The position numbers were made by a program, and so were the translations under genes. From Kribbella pratensis (lineage in GTDB: Bacteria; Actinomycetota; Actinomycetes; Propionibacteriales; Kribbellaceae): DNA of 64,000 nucleotides. Each line of letters begins with the position of its first letter. Positions within the stretch are counted from its first letter, which is position 1. The stretch covers positions 310,001 through 374,000 of the forward strand of contig NZ_SODP01000003.1 of assembly GCF_004365355.1 (NCBI RefSeq), in the 5' to 3' direction. The notes beneath the pieces were generated by a model. The model worked only from the letters and a program-made list of their open reading frames with translations, was not told the DNA's origin and searched no databases. This document shows, in pieces, positions 41,002 to 49,047 of the stretch.

Positions 41002-41061
41002 GAGAGAAGTCTCTACGAAGCCACCGACAACGCAACACCTGTTCTGCTTTTGAGACGCGCC

Positions 41062-41676
41062 TTACGCCCAGGCGAAGTGCACTTCCAGTGTGACCTCGAC
41101 GCTGCTGTCCCCTGGAACGACGTTGATCGCGGAGTCGAAGGCGGCCTTGCTGGCGCTATACGCCCGGTGGATCGGGAACTGGTTCTGGTTCTCCGAGATC
41201 GCGGAGACCGAGCCGAGCGAGAAGCCGGCCAGTCCGGCCAGGTGCTCGGCCTTCGCGCGCGCCTGCTGGAAAGCGAGTTCCCTCGCCTGCGTCAGGAGCT
41301 CGGACTTGTCCTCGATGTCGAACTGCATTCCGTTCAGAGTCAGATTGTTGCCCGCAGCATCAACTGCCGCGTTCAGCAGCGCCCCGAACCGACTCAGGTC
41401 CTTCGACTCGACCTGGATCGTGTGCGACGCCTGATACCCGACGTCAGTGCCAGGCTCCCGGTAATGCTGGAACACGTTGACCGCACTCGTCCCCAGCTGC
41501 GACTCCTCGATCCCGTGCGCACGCAGGGCCGCGATCACCGTGTCCGTCCTGTCGCCGACGCGGGCGACCGCCGACGCGACATCCGGCGCAAAATGCTCAA
41601 CCCCGAACGTAACCCGCAAGACATCCGGCGCCCCACTAACCCGCCCCGACCCGACAACCGTCACCCCTGTATCCAT
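41062..41676 (-). CDS. SIMPL (DUF541) domain protein
   Basis: 204 aa, whole length covered by the SIMPL domain: TGVTVVGSGRVSGAPDVLRVTFGVE, ESQLGTSAVNVFQHY and LTLNGMQFDIEDKSELLTQARELAFQQARAKAEHLA. No signal peptide, so cytoplasmic, unlike many members that are periplasmic. Role unknown (linked to oxidative-stress and signalling proteins in other bacteria). Single gene. Confidence 0.9.
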   Translation of the reverse strand: MDTGVTVVGSGRVSGAPDVLRVTFGVEHFAPDVASAVARVGDRTDTVIAALRAHGIEESQLGTSAVNVFQHYREPGTDVGYQASHTIQVESKDLSRFGALLNAAVDAAGNNLTLNGMQFDIEDKSELLTQARELAFQQARAKAEHLAGLAGFSLGSVSAISENQNQFPIHRAYSASKAAFDSAINVVPGDSSVEVTLEVHFAWA

Positions 41677-41717
41677 AACCGCCAGTCTGGCATTACCTAG
41701 AAGTCATTCGGGCGCGG

Positions 41718-42095
41718 CTAACCGGAGGCGACAGTCTGGGCTGTCTCGAACAATCGAGCGGCCCAGTCGATGCTCTTGGCGGCGTCCGCGGCAGACACCG
41801 AGGCGGCCTGGCACTGCGACTTGGACTTGAGCCTCAACAACCGGGACAGCGTCGTACTGCTGTCCCGGCCGGCCGATCCGGCGCCCTTCAATTCCGCGAT
41901 CGCCTCGGCGTGGTTGTCAGACTTCTTGGTCCGGCCGGTGAGGGCGAGACAAATGGCGTCCTTGGAGTTGATGCCTGAGGTGACGGCGTTGGATGCTGCC
42001 GCGTTGTAGAGCTGGAGGTCGTACGTCAGATCGGCGGCTTCGAGGAACTCGCGAGCCTTTGCCAAATGCGCTCGGGCTTCGTCGAGTGCGGTCAC
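41718..42095 (-). CDS. HEPN-domain toxin candidate
   Basis: 125-aa all-helical protein: EARAHLAKAREFLEAADLTYDLQLYNAAASNAVTSGINSKDAICLAL, then Arg55-x6-His62 (RTKKSDNH), the R-x4-6-H ribonuclease motif of HEPN toxins. The GTG start at 42095 shares a base with the stop of the nucleotidyltransferase gene, the classic MNT-HEPN arrangement. In studied systems the MNT partner AMPylates HEPN to silence it. RNA cleavage here is inferred. Confidence 0.85.
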   Translation of the reverse strand: MTALDEARAHLAKAREFLEAADLTYDLQLYNAAASNAVTSGINSKDAICLALTGRTKKSDNHAEAIAELKGAGSAGRDSSTTLSRLLRLKSKSQCQAASVSAADAAKSIDWAARLFETAQTVASG

Positions 42096-42724
42096 TAGCC
42101 GGCCTTTCGGTTGAGGGTTTGTTGTGGTGTGCGGCCTGCGATGGGAAGTGCGTCACGGCGTAGCTCGGTCACGATGCGCTCGCCGTGGCTGATGAGGTCG
42201 CGGATCTCTTGGGCGCTGTACTCAACGACTTCACATGAGTTGCCGGACCACAGACTTGCGTGCGCTGACAGGGTTTCGACTTGCTCGAGCCAGCCCGGCT
42301 CCGAGTCGTCGACGTCATCCGGCCGGACGATCAGCAGATCGAGGTCGCTGTCGGCATCCCCCTGTCCACGAGCCGTCGATCCGAACAGCCAGATCGCCTT
42401 CGCTGGTATCGTCCACGACTCGGCTTCGGCCTTGATCCGTTCGAGCAGTACGTCGCGGAGTCGCGCGAGCTGGTCGATTGCCGCAGCGGCCACGTGATCC
42501 CGGTTGAGCGTGTAGAGCCGAGCACGACCAGCCGGCTCGGCGATCACAACACCGTTGCTCACAAGGTCATCCAGTACCTTCTGCACCCCGCTCGGACTTG
42601 CCGGCGAATGCAGTAGCGCGGCGACGGAGCGCCCGGTCAAGGCACGATCGGTCCGCGCGAGGACGCCGAGGACCCGGCCGTGCAGCCCGGGAACGACACT
42701 GGACATCGGCTCTGAGAACCGCAT
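42095..42724 (-). CDS. MNT-type nucleotidyltransferase with N-terminal winged helix (antitoxin)
   Basis: 209 aa. Residues about 10-75 form a winged helix (LGVLARTDRALTGRSVAALLHSPASPSGVQKVLDDLVSNGVV); residues 110-132 hold the minimal nucleotidyltransferase motif WLFGSTARGQGDADSDLDLL with GS at 115-116 and Asp127/Asp129. The HTH-MNT fusion suggests that the antitoxin also represses its own operon. I use ATG 42724 (GGAGG ten bases upstream); ATG 42760 lies inside the repeat region. Coupled to the HEPN gene. Confidence 0.85.
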   Translation of the reverse strand: MRFSEPMSSVVPGLHGRVLGVLARTDRALTGRSVAALLHSPASPSGVQKVLDDLVSNGVVIAEPAGRARLYTLNRDHVAAAAIDQLARLRDVLLERIKAEAESWTIPAKAIWLFGSTARGQGDADSDLDLLIVRPDDVDDSEPGWLEQVETLSAHASLWSGNSCEVVEYSAQEIRDLISHGERIVTELRRDALPIAGRTPQQTLNRKAG

Positions 42725-42741
42725 GGACACCCCACCTCCAG

Positions 42742-42769
42742 TGCCCACTATATCAGGCATATGCCCACT
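42742..42769. promoter_or_regulatory. Direct-repeat operator of the MNT-HEPN operon
   Basis: TGCCCACT occurs at 42742-42749 and 42762-42769, exactly 20 bp apart (two helical turns), with a palindrome GGCATATGCC (42756-42765) between and a TATA-rich stretch. It sits directly upstream of the antitoxin ATG and is a natural site for the winged-helix domain. Confidence 0.55.
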
Positions 42770-42782
42770 TTTTAGAGCATAG

Positions 42783-44240
42783 TCAGCTCGCTCGGGGGAT
42801 GATGCGGGCGGGGATGTTGTGGAGGTGGCAGAGGGAGAGTAGGGCTGTGCCGTCTATTAGTTGGAGGGGTTTGCCGTTGGCGAATTGGTAGCTGGTGGGG
42901 CCGAAGCCGGAGGTGGTGATGAGGATGCCTTTGGTGGCGCCGGCGTCTATTACGGTGCCGAAGAGGTCGCGGACGGCGGACGGGGGGACGGTGCGGGTCC
43001 AGAGCTTCGCCTGTACGACGAATTTGCCGCCGGTGATCGGCCTCGGGTCGTACGCGACGCAGTCGATGCCTCCGTCCGTGCCGCGGCGGAACAGGCGGGT
43101 CTCCAGGCCCATGCGGGTGAGCAGGTTGTGCACCAGGTGCTCGAAGGACTCCGGGGTCAGGTCCAGCAAGTTGGGGCGGGCGTCGATCTCGCTGATCACG
43201 TCGACTGCCTCGATGGTGCGTGGATCGGCCAGGTCGAACTCCAGCACCGGCTCCACTGGCTGCAGCTCCTCCGGGTGTCGTGACACCTCCGCAGCGAAGT
43301 AGTGCCGGACGCAGGCCACCGGATCGAGCTGGTCGAGCACCAGCGCCTCGAACTGCTCCCGCGTTGCGCGCAAGGTGATAAGGCACGGCCGCACGGTCTG
43401 CCCGGTGGTGGGGTCTACCGACTCCACCATCCCGTTGAACACGACGGTGTCGACCACGCCGTACCTGTCACTGCCGAAAACGAGGTGCAGAGCCCGCAAC
43501 GCCAACTGCGCCACCAGCTGCTGATACAGCCGCCGTAGCTCGACAGGATCGCGCGGTACGGCGAGCACCGCGTCGACAGCACGGTCATAGCGGTACGACG
43601 CCTCGGCCGGCACCACGCTGACGTCGGGGAGGTCCCACTCCACCGCCAGCAGCGTCGACTCGGGCACGTACCCGACCTTGCGCCGGCGCGGGAAGTCCAG
43701 CGGTTCCGGCACGCGGTCCAGCGCCTTGGTGAAGTAGCGCGTCACTGCCGCGCGGCCGCGGTTCTGCACTGCGCGCTCGTACGCGTCGATCCGTGCATGC
43801 TGTTCCGCGGTCGCCTCGTCGAGCCGGCGCTGGTGCTCGACCTGCTCCCGCAGCGCCTTGGCGACCCGCTCGCGACGGGTCTCCTCGGCGGCCCGGTGCC
43901 GTTCGATCGCCTCCGCGAACCGGTCCTCCGCGTCGGCGAGTCGCCGCGCGAACCGGCGCTGGGCGCCCCACCAGCGAAAGGGCGGGTGGGGCACGAACGC
44001 ATCCCAGACAGGTCCGGGATGCGCTTCGAGATCGGCCGGCGACACGGTCGGTGGAGCCCGGCGGGGAGCACGTTTGAGGGTCTGCAGATCGGTGCCGTTG
44101 ACATCGACAGCCAGCGCGTCGGCCAGGACGTTGCCCAGGAGCTGGACGCGTTCCTGTACCGCAGCGGTACGTTGGGCCGCCTCGGCGGTTCGCCCGGGCG
44201 GACGGTCGCTGCGGGCGTGACCTTCCATCGATCGGCCCAT
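42783..44240 (-). CDS. Mrr-like restriction endonuclease
   Basis: 485 aa. N-terminal part with a coiled coil (about 100-165, QRRFARRLADAEDRFAEAIERH), middle domain of unknown type (165-335), and a C-terminal Mrr-type PD-(D/E)xK nuclease: DLTPESFEHLVHNLLTRMGLETRLF, GIDCVAYD, FVVQAKLW (QxK) and GILITTSGF. The nuclease residues are intact. No methyltransferase is nearby, so it may be type IV-like (cutting modified DNA). The start at ATG 44240 follows GAGAGG. It lies 22 bases from the MNT-HEPN region on the same strand. Confidence 0.83.
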   Translation of the reverse strand: MGRSMEGHARSDRPPGRTAEAAQRTAAVQERVQLLGNVLADALAVDVNGTDLQTLKRAPRRAPPTVSPADLEAHPGPVWDAFVPHPPFRWWGAQRRFARRLADAEDRFAEAIERHRAAEETRRERVAKALREQVEHQRRLDEATAEQHARIDAYERAVQNRGRAAVTRYFTKALDRVPEPLDFPRRRKVGYVPESTLLAVEWDLPDVSVVPAEASYRYDRAVDAVLAVPRDPVELRRLYQQLVAQLALRALHLVFGSDRYGVVDTVVFNGMVESVDPTTGQTVRPCLITLRATREQFEALVLDQLDPVACVRHYFAAEVSRHPEELQPVEPVLEFDLADPRTIEAVDVISEIDARPNLLDLTPESFEHLVHNLLTRMGLETRLFRRGTDGGIDCVAYDPRPITGGKFVVQAKLWTRTVPPSAVRDLFGTVIDAGATKGILITTSGFGPTSYQFANGKPLQLIDGTALLSLCHLHNIPARIIPRAS

Positions 44241-44332
44241 CGCCTCACACCTCTCCTCACCACTGTAACGGTCCAACCACACAGCGCGACCGGTGTGACG
44301 GAGAGTTGGTAAGGACATTGCTTGCCGTCCAC

Positions 44333-44433
44333 CCCCTGTTTCCTGCTGCACGTGCATCTTCCCGTGACTCGTCTTCAAGGAAGAAAAGAAGAAAGGAGGA
44401 GGTAGGAGACCCCTGTTTCCTGCTGCACGTGCA
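44333..44433. repeat. Pair of 24-bp direct repeats 77 bp apart
   Basis: CCCCTGTTTCCTGCTGCACG followed by TGCA occurs at 44333-44356 and again at 44410-44433; each copy ends in the palindrome TGCACGTGCA. Between them is a purine-rich stretch (about 44377-44407). They lie in the 229-bp gap between the divergent endonuclease and acyl-CoA ligase genes. Confidence 0.8.
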
Positions 44434-44469
44434 CTTGCAGAGCCTTCTGAGCGAGGTGACGATGAGCAG

Positions 44470-46092
44470 ATGAGCCTTTCGTCGTACGCGTCCGGGGTGT
44501 CCGAGGTTCCGTTGCTGGGTGAAACGATCGGGGCCAACCTGAGACGGACGATCAGCGAGTACGGCGATCGCGAGGCCCTGGTGGAGGTCCAGACCGGAAG
44601 GCGCTGGACGTACGACGAGTTCGGCGCGGAGGTCGAACTCGTCGCCCGCGGCCTGATGGCGCGGGGGATCGCGAAGGGCGACCGGGTCGGCATCTGGGCG
44701 CCGAACCAGGCGGAGTGGACGATCACGCAGTACGCGACCGCGTTGATGGGCGCGATCCTGGTGAACATCAACCCGGCGTACCGGACCCACGAACTGTCCT
44801 ATGCCTTGAACCAGTCCGGCGTCCGGTTGCTTGTCTCCGCGACCGAGTTCAAGACCAGCAACTATCGCGACATGGTCGAGGAGGTCCGGCCGAAATGCCC
44901 CGCGCTCGAGGAGACGATCTACCTCGGCACCGGCGACTGGGACGCCCTCCGCGACGATGCAAGCCGGATACCGGTGCAGGACCTGCACGCCCGCGAAGCC
45001 GAGCTGTCCTTCGACGATCCGATCAACATCCAGTACACCAGCGGCACGACGGGATTCCCTAAGGGCGCGACGCTCAGCCACCACAACATCCTCAACAACG
45101 GCTTCTTCGTCACCGAGACGATCGCGTTCACCGCCGACGACCGGCTGTGCATCCCGGTGCCCTTCTATCACTGCTTCGGCATGGTGATGGGCAATCTCGG
45201 CTGCACCACTCATGGCGCCTGCATGGTGATCCCGGGCCCGGCGTTCGATCCGGCGGCGACCCTGAAGGCGGTGCAGGACGAGCGCTGCACGGGGCTGTAC
45301 GGCGTACCGACGATGTTCATCGCGGAGCTCGGTCTGCCGGACTTCGCGGAGTACGACCTGAGCAGCCTGCGTACGGGCGTGATGGCCGGATCGCCGTGCC
45401 CCGTCGAGGTGATGAAGCGTTGCGTCGCCGACATGCACATGGGCGAGGTCGCGATCTGCTACGGGATGACCGAGACGTCCCCGGTGTCCACGCAGACCAG
45501 GCGCGACGACGACCTCGACCGTCGTACGTCGACAGTCGGCCGCGTGATGCCGCACGTCGAGGTGAAGCTCGTCGACCCGGCCACCGGTCTCGTCGTACCG
45601 CGGAACGAGCCGGGGGAGCTGTGCACCCGCGGGTACTCCGTGATGCTCGGCTACTGGGACGAGCCGGAGAAGACCGCGGAGGCGATCGACCAGGCCCGCT
45701 GGATGCACACGGGCGATCTCGCGACGATGCGCGAGGACGGGTACGTGAACATCGTCGGCCGGATCAAGGACATGGTCATCCGCGGCGGCGAGAACGTTTA
45801 TCCACGGGAGATCGAGGAGTTCCTGTACACCCATCCGTCGATCGCCGACGTCCAGGTGATCGGCGTGCCGGACGAGCGGTACGGCGAGGAGCTCTGCGCG
45901 TGGATCAAGCTCAAGCCGGGCGCCGATCCGCTCGATGCCGAAGCGGTCAAGGCGTTCGCGACCGGCAAGCTCGCACACTTCAAGATCCCGAAGTACGTGC
46001 TGCTCGTCGACGACTTCCCGATGACCGTCACGGGCAAGATTCGCAAGGTCGAGATGCGCGAGCGCTCCGTCGATATCCTCGGACTGACGTGA
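44470..46092 (+). CDS. AMP-binding acyl-CoA ligase
   Basis: 540-aa ANL-superfamily ligase: YTSGTTGFPKGATLSH (ATP loop), GMTETSP, GRIKDMVIRGGENVYPREIEE (hinge and A8) and PMTVTGKIRKVEM with the catalytic Lys. Medium- or long-chain fatty acyl-CoA ligase is the best guess. The ATG at 44470 follows GAGGTGACGATGAGCAG. The 3' end overlaps the convergent MFS gene by 65 bp. Confidence 0.92.
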   Translation: MSLSSYASGVSEVPLLGETIGANLRRTISEYGDREALVEVQTGRRWTYDEFGAEVELVARGLMARGIAKGDRVGIWAPNQAEWTITQYATALMGAILVNINPAYRTHELSYALNQSGVRLLVSATEFKTSNYRDMVEEVRPKCPALEETIYLGTGDWDALRDDASRIPVQDLHAREAELSFDDPINIQYTSGTTGFPKGATLSHHNILNNGFFVTETIAFTADDRLCIPVPFYHCFGMVMGNLGCTTHGACMVIPGPAFDPAATLKAVQDERCTGLYGVPTMFIAELGLPDFAEYDLSSLRTGVMAGSPCPVEVMKRCVADMHMGEVAICYGMTETSPVSTQTRRDDDLDRRTSTVGRVMPHVEVKLVDPATGLVVPRNEPGELCTRGYSVMLGYWDEPEKTAEAIDQARWMHTGDLATMREDGYVNIVGRIKDMVIRGGENVYPREIEEFLYTHPSIADVQVIGVPDERYGEELCAWIKLKPGADPLDAEAVKAFATGKLAHFKIPKYVLLVDDFPMTVTGKIRKVEMRERSVDILGLT

Positions 46093-47185
46093 CCAGGCTG
46101 CTGGCGCCGAAGGCCGCGCCGAGCAGGCAGACAGCGCTCCAGCCGGCGCGTTCGTAGAGCGCGGTCGACGCGATCGCGCCCAGTCCGCTGCCCAACGAGT
46201 AGAACACCATGTAGCCGCCGATCAACCGGCTCCCGAGCTCCGGCCGATAGATCATGCTCTGATTGGTGACGTGGATGGCCTGTACGGCGAGATCGAGCAG
46301 GATCGCCCCGATCGCCAACCCCACCAAGGATCCGGATGCGATCACCGCCCAACTCGTTGCCAAGAGCACCGAAGCGGCAATAGTGACGGGCCGGCCGCGA
46401 CCACGGTCGGCCAATCGGCCGGCCGGACCTGCGGCGAGTGCGCCGGCCGCACCGATCAGCCCGAAAGCGCCGATCTCCGTGTGCGACAACGAATGCGAGG
46501 TCAGCGGCAGCGCGATCGAGCTCCACAGCGTGCTGAACGACCCGAAGATGAAGAACGCCCGCAGAGCGCTTTCGCGGAACAGCGGCTCCCGGCCGAGGCT
46601 GACGGTCGAGCGGAGTAGCGCGCCATAGGTCAGCTGCGTCTGGAGTTGTGGTGTCGCGCGAGCCAGACAGCACGCGATTGCGAGACAAGCGACGCAAGCC
46701 ATCAGATAGACCGCTCGCCATCCCACGAGATCGGTGACGATTCCGGAGACCGTGCGGGCGAGCAGGATGCCCAGCACGATCCCGCTGGTGATCGTGCCGA
46801 CCGTTCGCCCGCGATCGGCCGGCGCGCTCAGCGCAGCGCCGTACGCGACCAGGGACTGGGTGACGACGGCGAGGGCGCCTACCGCGGCGAGGCCGGCCAG
46901 CAGCATCGCGGCGTTCTGGGCGATCCCGGTCAGCAGCAGGGCGGTTGCCAGCAGCAAGAACTGCAGGCGGATCAGCCGGCGGCGGTCGAGCAGGTCGCCG
47001 AGCGGGACCAGGAAGAACAGGCCCGCGGCGTACCCGAGTTGGGTGACGGTGACAAACAGCCCGACGCTGCCCGGCGCGATCTCGAGATCAGCGCCGATCG
47101 TGACCAGGAGCGGCTGCGCGGCGTAGACCGTCGAGACCGCGACCCCGGCCGCGACGGCGAGGAACACGCGCTGCCTTGGTTGCAT
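46028..47185 (-). CDS. MFS transporter
   Basis: 385 aa, 12 helices: RVFLAVAAGVAVSTVYAAQPLLVTIGADL, loop 2-3 PLGDLLDRRRLI, helix 5 TSGIVLGILLARTVSGIV. It resembles uncharacterised DHA1 exporters. The C-terminal 20 residues (RGYRRSARASRPCESCP region) lie antisense to the end of the acyl-CoA ligase gene. The ATG at 47185 sits inside an inverted repeat shared with a divergent HxlR gene, its probable repressor. Confidence 0.85.
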   Translation of the reverse strand: MQPRQRVFLAVAAGVAVSTVYAAQPLLVTIGADLEIAPGSVGLFVTVTQLGYAAGLFFLVPLGDLLDRRRLIRLQFLLLATALLLTGIAQNAAMLLAGLAAVGALAVVTQSLVAYGAALSAPADRGRTVGTITSGIVLGILLARTVSGIVTDLVGWRAVYLMACVACLAIACCLARATPQLQTQLTYGALLRSTVSLGREPLFRESALRAFFIFGSFSTLWSSIALPLTSHSLSHTEIGAFGLIGAAGALAAGPAGRLADRGRGRPVTIAASVLLATSWAVIASGSLVGLAIGAILLDLAVQAIHVTNQSMIYRPELGSRLIGGYMVFYSLGSGLGAIASTALYERAGWSAVCLLGAAFGASSLVTSVRGYRRSARASRPCESCP

Positions 47186-47222
47186 GTTGCTACCGTAGAG
47201 AAGTTGGTAGCATGTTGCAACC
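47178..47222. promoter_or_regulatory. HxlR-type operator between MFS and HxlR genes
   Basis: GGTTGCATGTTGCTACC (47178-47194) and GGTAGCATGTTGCAACC (47206-47222) form an inverted repeat matching at 14 of 17 positions. The left arm covers the MFS start codon; the right arm lies just before the HxlR ribosome binding site (AGGAGG). Confidence 0.6.
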
Positions 47223-47234
47223 AGGAGGTGAGCG

Positions 47235-47660
47235 ATGGTCAAGCGGACCCGGTTCGACGAGGAGAGTTGCCCGGTCGCGCGCTCGGTGGACGCGGTCGGC
47301 GACTGGTGGTCGCTGCTGATCGTGCGGGACGCGTTCGACGGCAGCCGGCGGTTCGGCGAGTTCCAGCGCAGCCTCGGCGTGGCGAAGAACATCCTCAGCG
47401 CCCGCCTGCGCGCGCTGGTCGAGAACGGCATCCTCGAACAGGTGCCGAGCGGATACGAACTGACCGCCAAGGGCGAGGCGCTGTTCCCGGTGATCGTTGC
47501 CCTTCGCCAGTGGGGCGAGGCGTTCGCCTTCGCTCCCGGCGAGCCCCACTCACAACTCCTCGACCGCCGCGACCAGCGGCCATTGAAGCCGCTGGAGGTC
47601 CACGCGGCCGACGGTCGCCTCCTCGCCCCGGCCGACACCGAGGTCCACAAAGTCACCTGA
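47235..47660 (+). CDS. HxlR-family regulator
   Basis: 141 aa. CPVARSVDAVGDWWSLLIVRDAFDGSRRFGEFQRSLGVAKNILSARLRALVENGIL is the HxlR winged helix with its conserved N-terminal Cys. AGGAGGTGAGCG precedes the ATG. It most likely represses the divergent MFS gene and itself. The next gene on the strand starts 130 bases on, after a nitrogen-control-like element. Confidence 0.92.
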   Translation: MVKRTRFDEESCPVARSVDAVGDWWSLLIVRDAFDGSRRFGEFQRSLGVAKNILSARLRALVENGILEQVPSGYELTAKGEALFPVIVALRQWGEAFAFAPGEPHSQLLDRRDQRPLKPLEVHAADGRLLAPADTEVHKVT

Positions 47661-47664
47661 CGCG

Positions 47665-47701
47665 GTTACCCACCCGAAACACTGGCCGCCGATCTGGAAA
47701 C
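47665..47701 (+). promoter_or_regulatory. GlnR-like box upstream of the nitrilase-cluster operon
   Basis: GTTAC (47665-47669), six bases, then GAAAC (47676-47680): this equals the actinobacterial GlnR half-box GTnAC-N6-GaAAC. A further GAAAC is at 47697-47701, 21 bases from the first. The site is about 110 bases before the first gene of the operon. Confidence 0.5.
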
Positions 47702-47789
47702 GTGAGTTTGTTCCGGGGGCAACAGCGCGGCAATCGGGCGGTCCTTCACTGGAACACATCCAGGACCGACCGAGACCCCGGGAGCCGGC

Positions 47790-49046
47790 ATGCAACTCAC
47801 CGACGGTGCGCACCATTCCGTCGTCGTGATCGGCGGCGGCCAGGCGGGCCTCGCGACCAGTTGGCAGCTGTCCAGGCATGGCGTGGATCACCTTGTCCTG
47901 GAGGCCGATCGCGTCGGCAGCGAGTGGCGGAACCGCCGTTGGGACTCGTTCTGCCTGGTCACCCCGAACTGGCAATGCCGCCTGCCGGGCTTTCCGTACG
48001 ACGGTCCCGACCCGGACGGCTTCATGGTCCGCGACGAGATCGTCGGCTACCTGGAGAACTACCGCCAGGCGTTCGATGTCCCGATCGTCGAGGGTGTCCG
48101 CGCGACCCGGCTCGACGCCGGGTTCCGCATCGTCACCACGGCCGGGACGATCACGGCCGGGCAAGTAGTGGTCGCGACCGGTCCGTACCAGTCGCCGAGG
48201 ATCCCGCGGCTGGCAGAACGGCTCTCGGTGACACAGCTGCATTCCTCGCAGTACAAGCGTCCTGAGCAACTCCCCGAGGGCGATGTCGTCGTGGTCGGCA
48301 CCGGGCAGTCCGGCTGCCAGATCGCCGAGGACCTGCATCTGGCCGGGCGGACCGTGCACCTGGCCACTGGCAGCGCGCCGCGGGTGGCGCGGTTCTACCG
48401 CGGCCTCGACGTGGTCACCTGGCTGGACCGGATGGGCTACTACCGCAAGGGGATCGAGGAATTCGACGACGCGGATGCCGTCCGGCTGCGAGCGAACCAT
48501 TACGTCACCGGTCGCGACGGCGGCCGCGACATCGACCTGCGGAAGTTCGCGCTGGAAGGGATGCGGCTCTACGGCCGGCTGATCGACGCGGACGGCGACA
48601 CGCTGCGCTTCGCGGACGACCTCGAGCGGAACCTCGACCACGCCGACGCCGTGTCCGAAGGGATCAAGGACTCGATCGACGCTTTCATCGCCGCCGAGCG
48701 GATCGATGCTCCCGATGAGGCGCGGTACGAACCGGTCTGGCGGCCGGCCGCCGTTCCGGAATCCCTGTCCCTGCAGGGAATCGCGGCAGTCATCTGGAGC
48801 ACCGGGTTCCGCCGGGACGACGGATGGATCCGGGTGCCGGTCTTCGACGGCCAGGGCTATCCGACCCACCGGCGCGGGGTAACGAACGTCCCCGGCCTGT
48901 ACTTCATCGGTCTGCCCTGGCAGCACACGTGGGGCTCGGGCCGCTTCGGCGGCGTCGCGGACGACGCGCAGTACGTCGCCGAACGGATCGTCGAGCGGCG
49001 GGCCGGCGTGCACTGGATCGCGGGCCTGCATCGGACGGTGGCGTGA
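47790..49046 (+). CDS. Flavin-dependent oxidoreductase (MSMEG_0569-like)
   Basis: 418 aa. FAD-binding VVVIGGGQAGLATSWQL (residues 10-26), W-rich substrate loop SEWRNRRWDSFCLVTPNW, second dinucleotide motif VVVGTGQSGCQIAEDLH (about 168-184) and VIWSTGFRRDDGW near 330. It matches the flavin-oxidoreductase member of the nitrilase-radical SAM (Nit1C) cluster. First gene of an eight-gene operon; one base separates it from the amidohydrolase gene. Flavin-dependent N- or C-oxygenation of the pathway intermediate is the inferred role. Confidence 0.88.
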   Translation: MQLTDGAHHSVVVIGGGQAGLATSWQLSRHGVDHLVLEADRVGSEWRNRRWDSFCLVTPNWQCRLPGFPYDGPDPDGFMVRDEIVGYLENYRQAFDVPIVEGVRATRLDAGFRIVTTAGTITAGQVVVATGPYQSPRIPRLAERLSVTQLHSSQYKRPEQLPEGDVVVVGTGQSGCQIAEDLHLAGRTVHLATGSAPRVARFYRGLDVVTWLDRMGYYRKGIEEFDDADAVRLRANHYVTGRDGGRDIDLRKFALEGMRLYGRLIDADGDTLRFADDLERNLDHADAVSEGIKDSIDAFIAAERIDAPDEARYEPVWRPAAVPESLSLQGIAAVIWSTGFRRDDGWIRVPVFDGQGYPTHRRGVTNVPGLYFIGLPWQHTWGSGRFGGVADDAQYVAERIVERRAGVHWIAGLHRTVA

Positions 49047-49047
49047 G

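Noticed and set aside
44241..44771. Upstream extension of the Mrr-like gene frame through the direct repeats
   Set aside because: It runs into the acyl-CoA ligase gene and has no family resemblance; ATG 44240 has a ribosome binding site.
47709..47756. TGTTCC ... GGAACA inverted repeat before the nitrilase-cluster operon
   Set aside because: Only six-base arms 36 bases apart; likely by chance compared with the GlnR-like element beside it.
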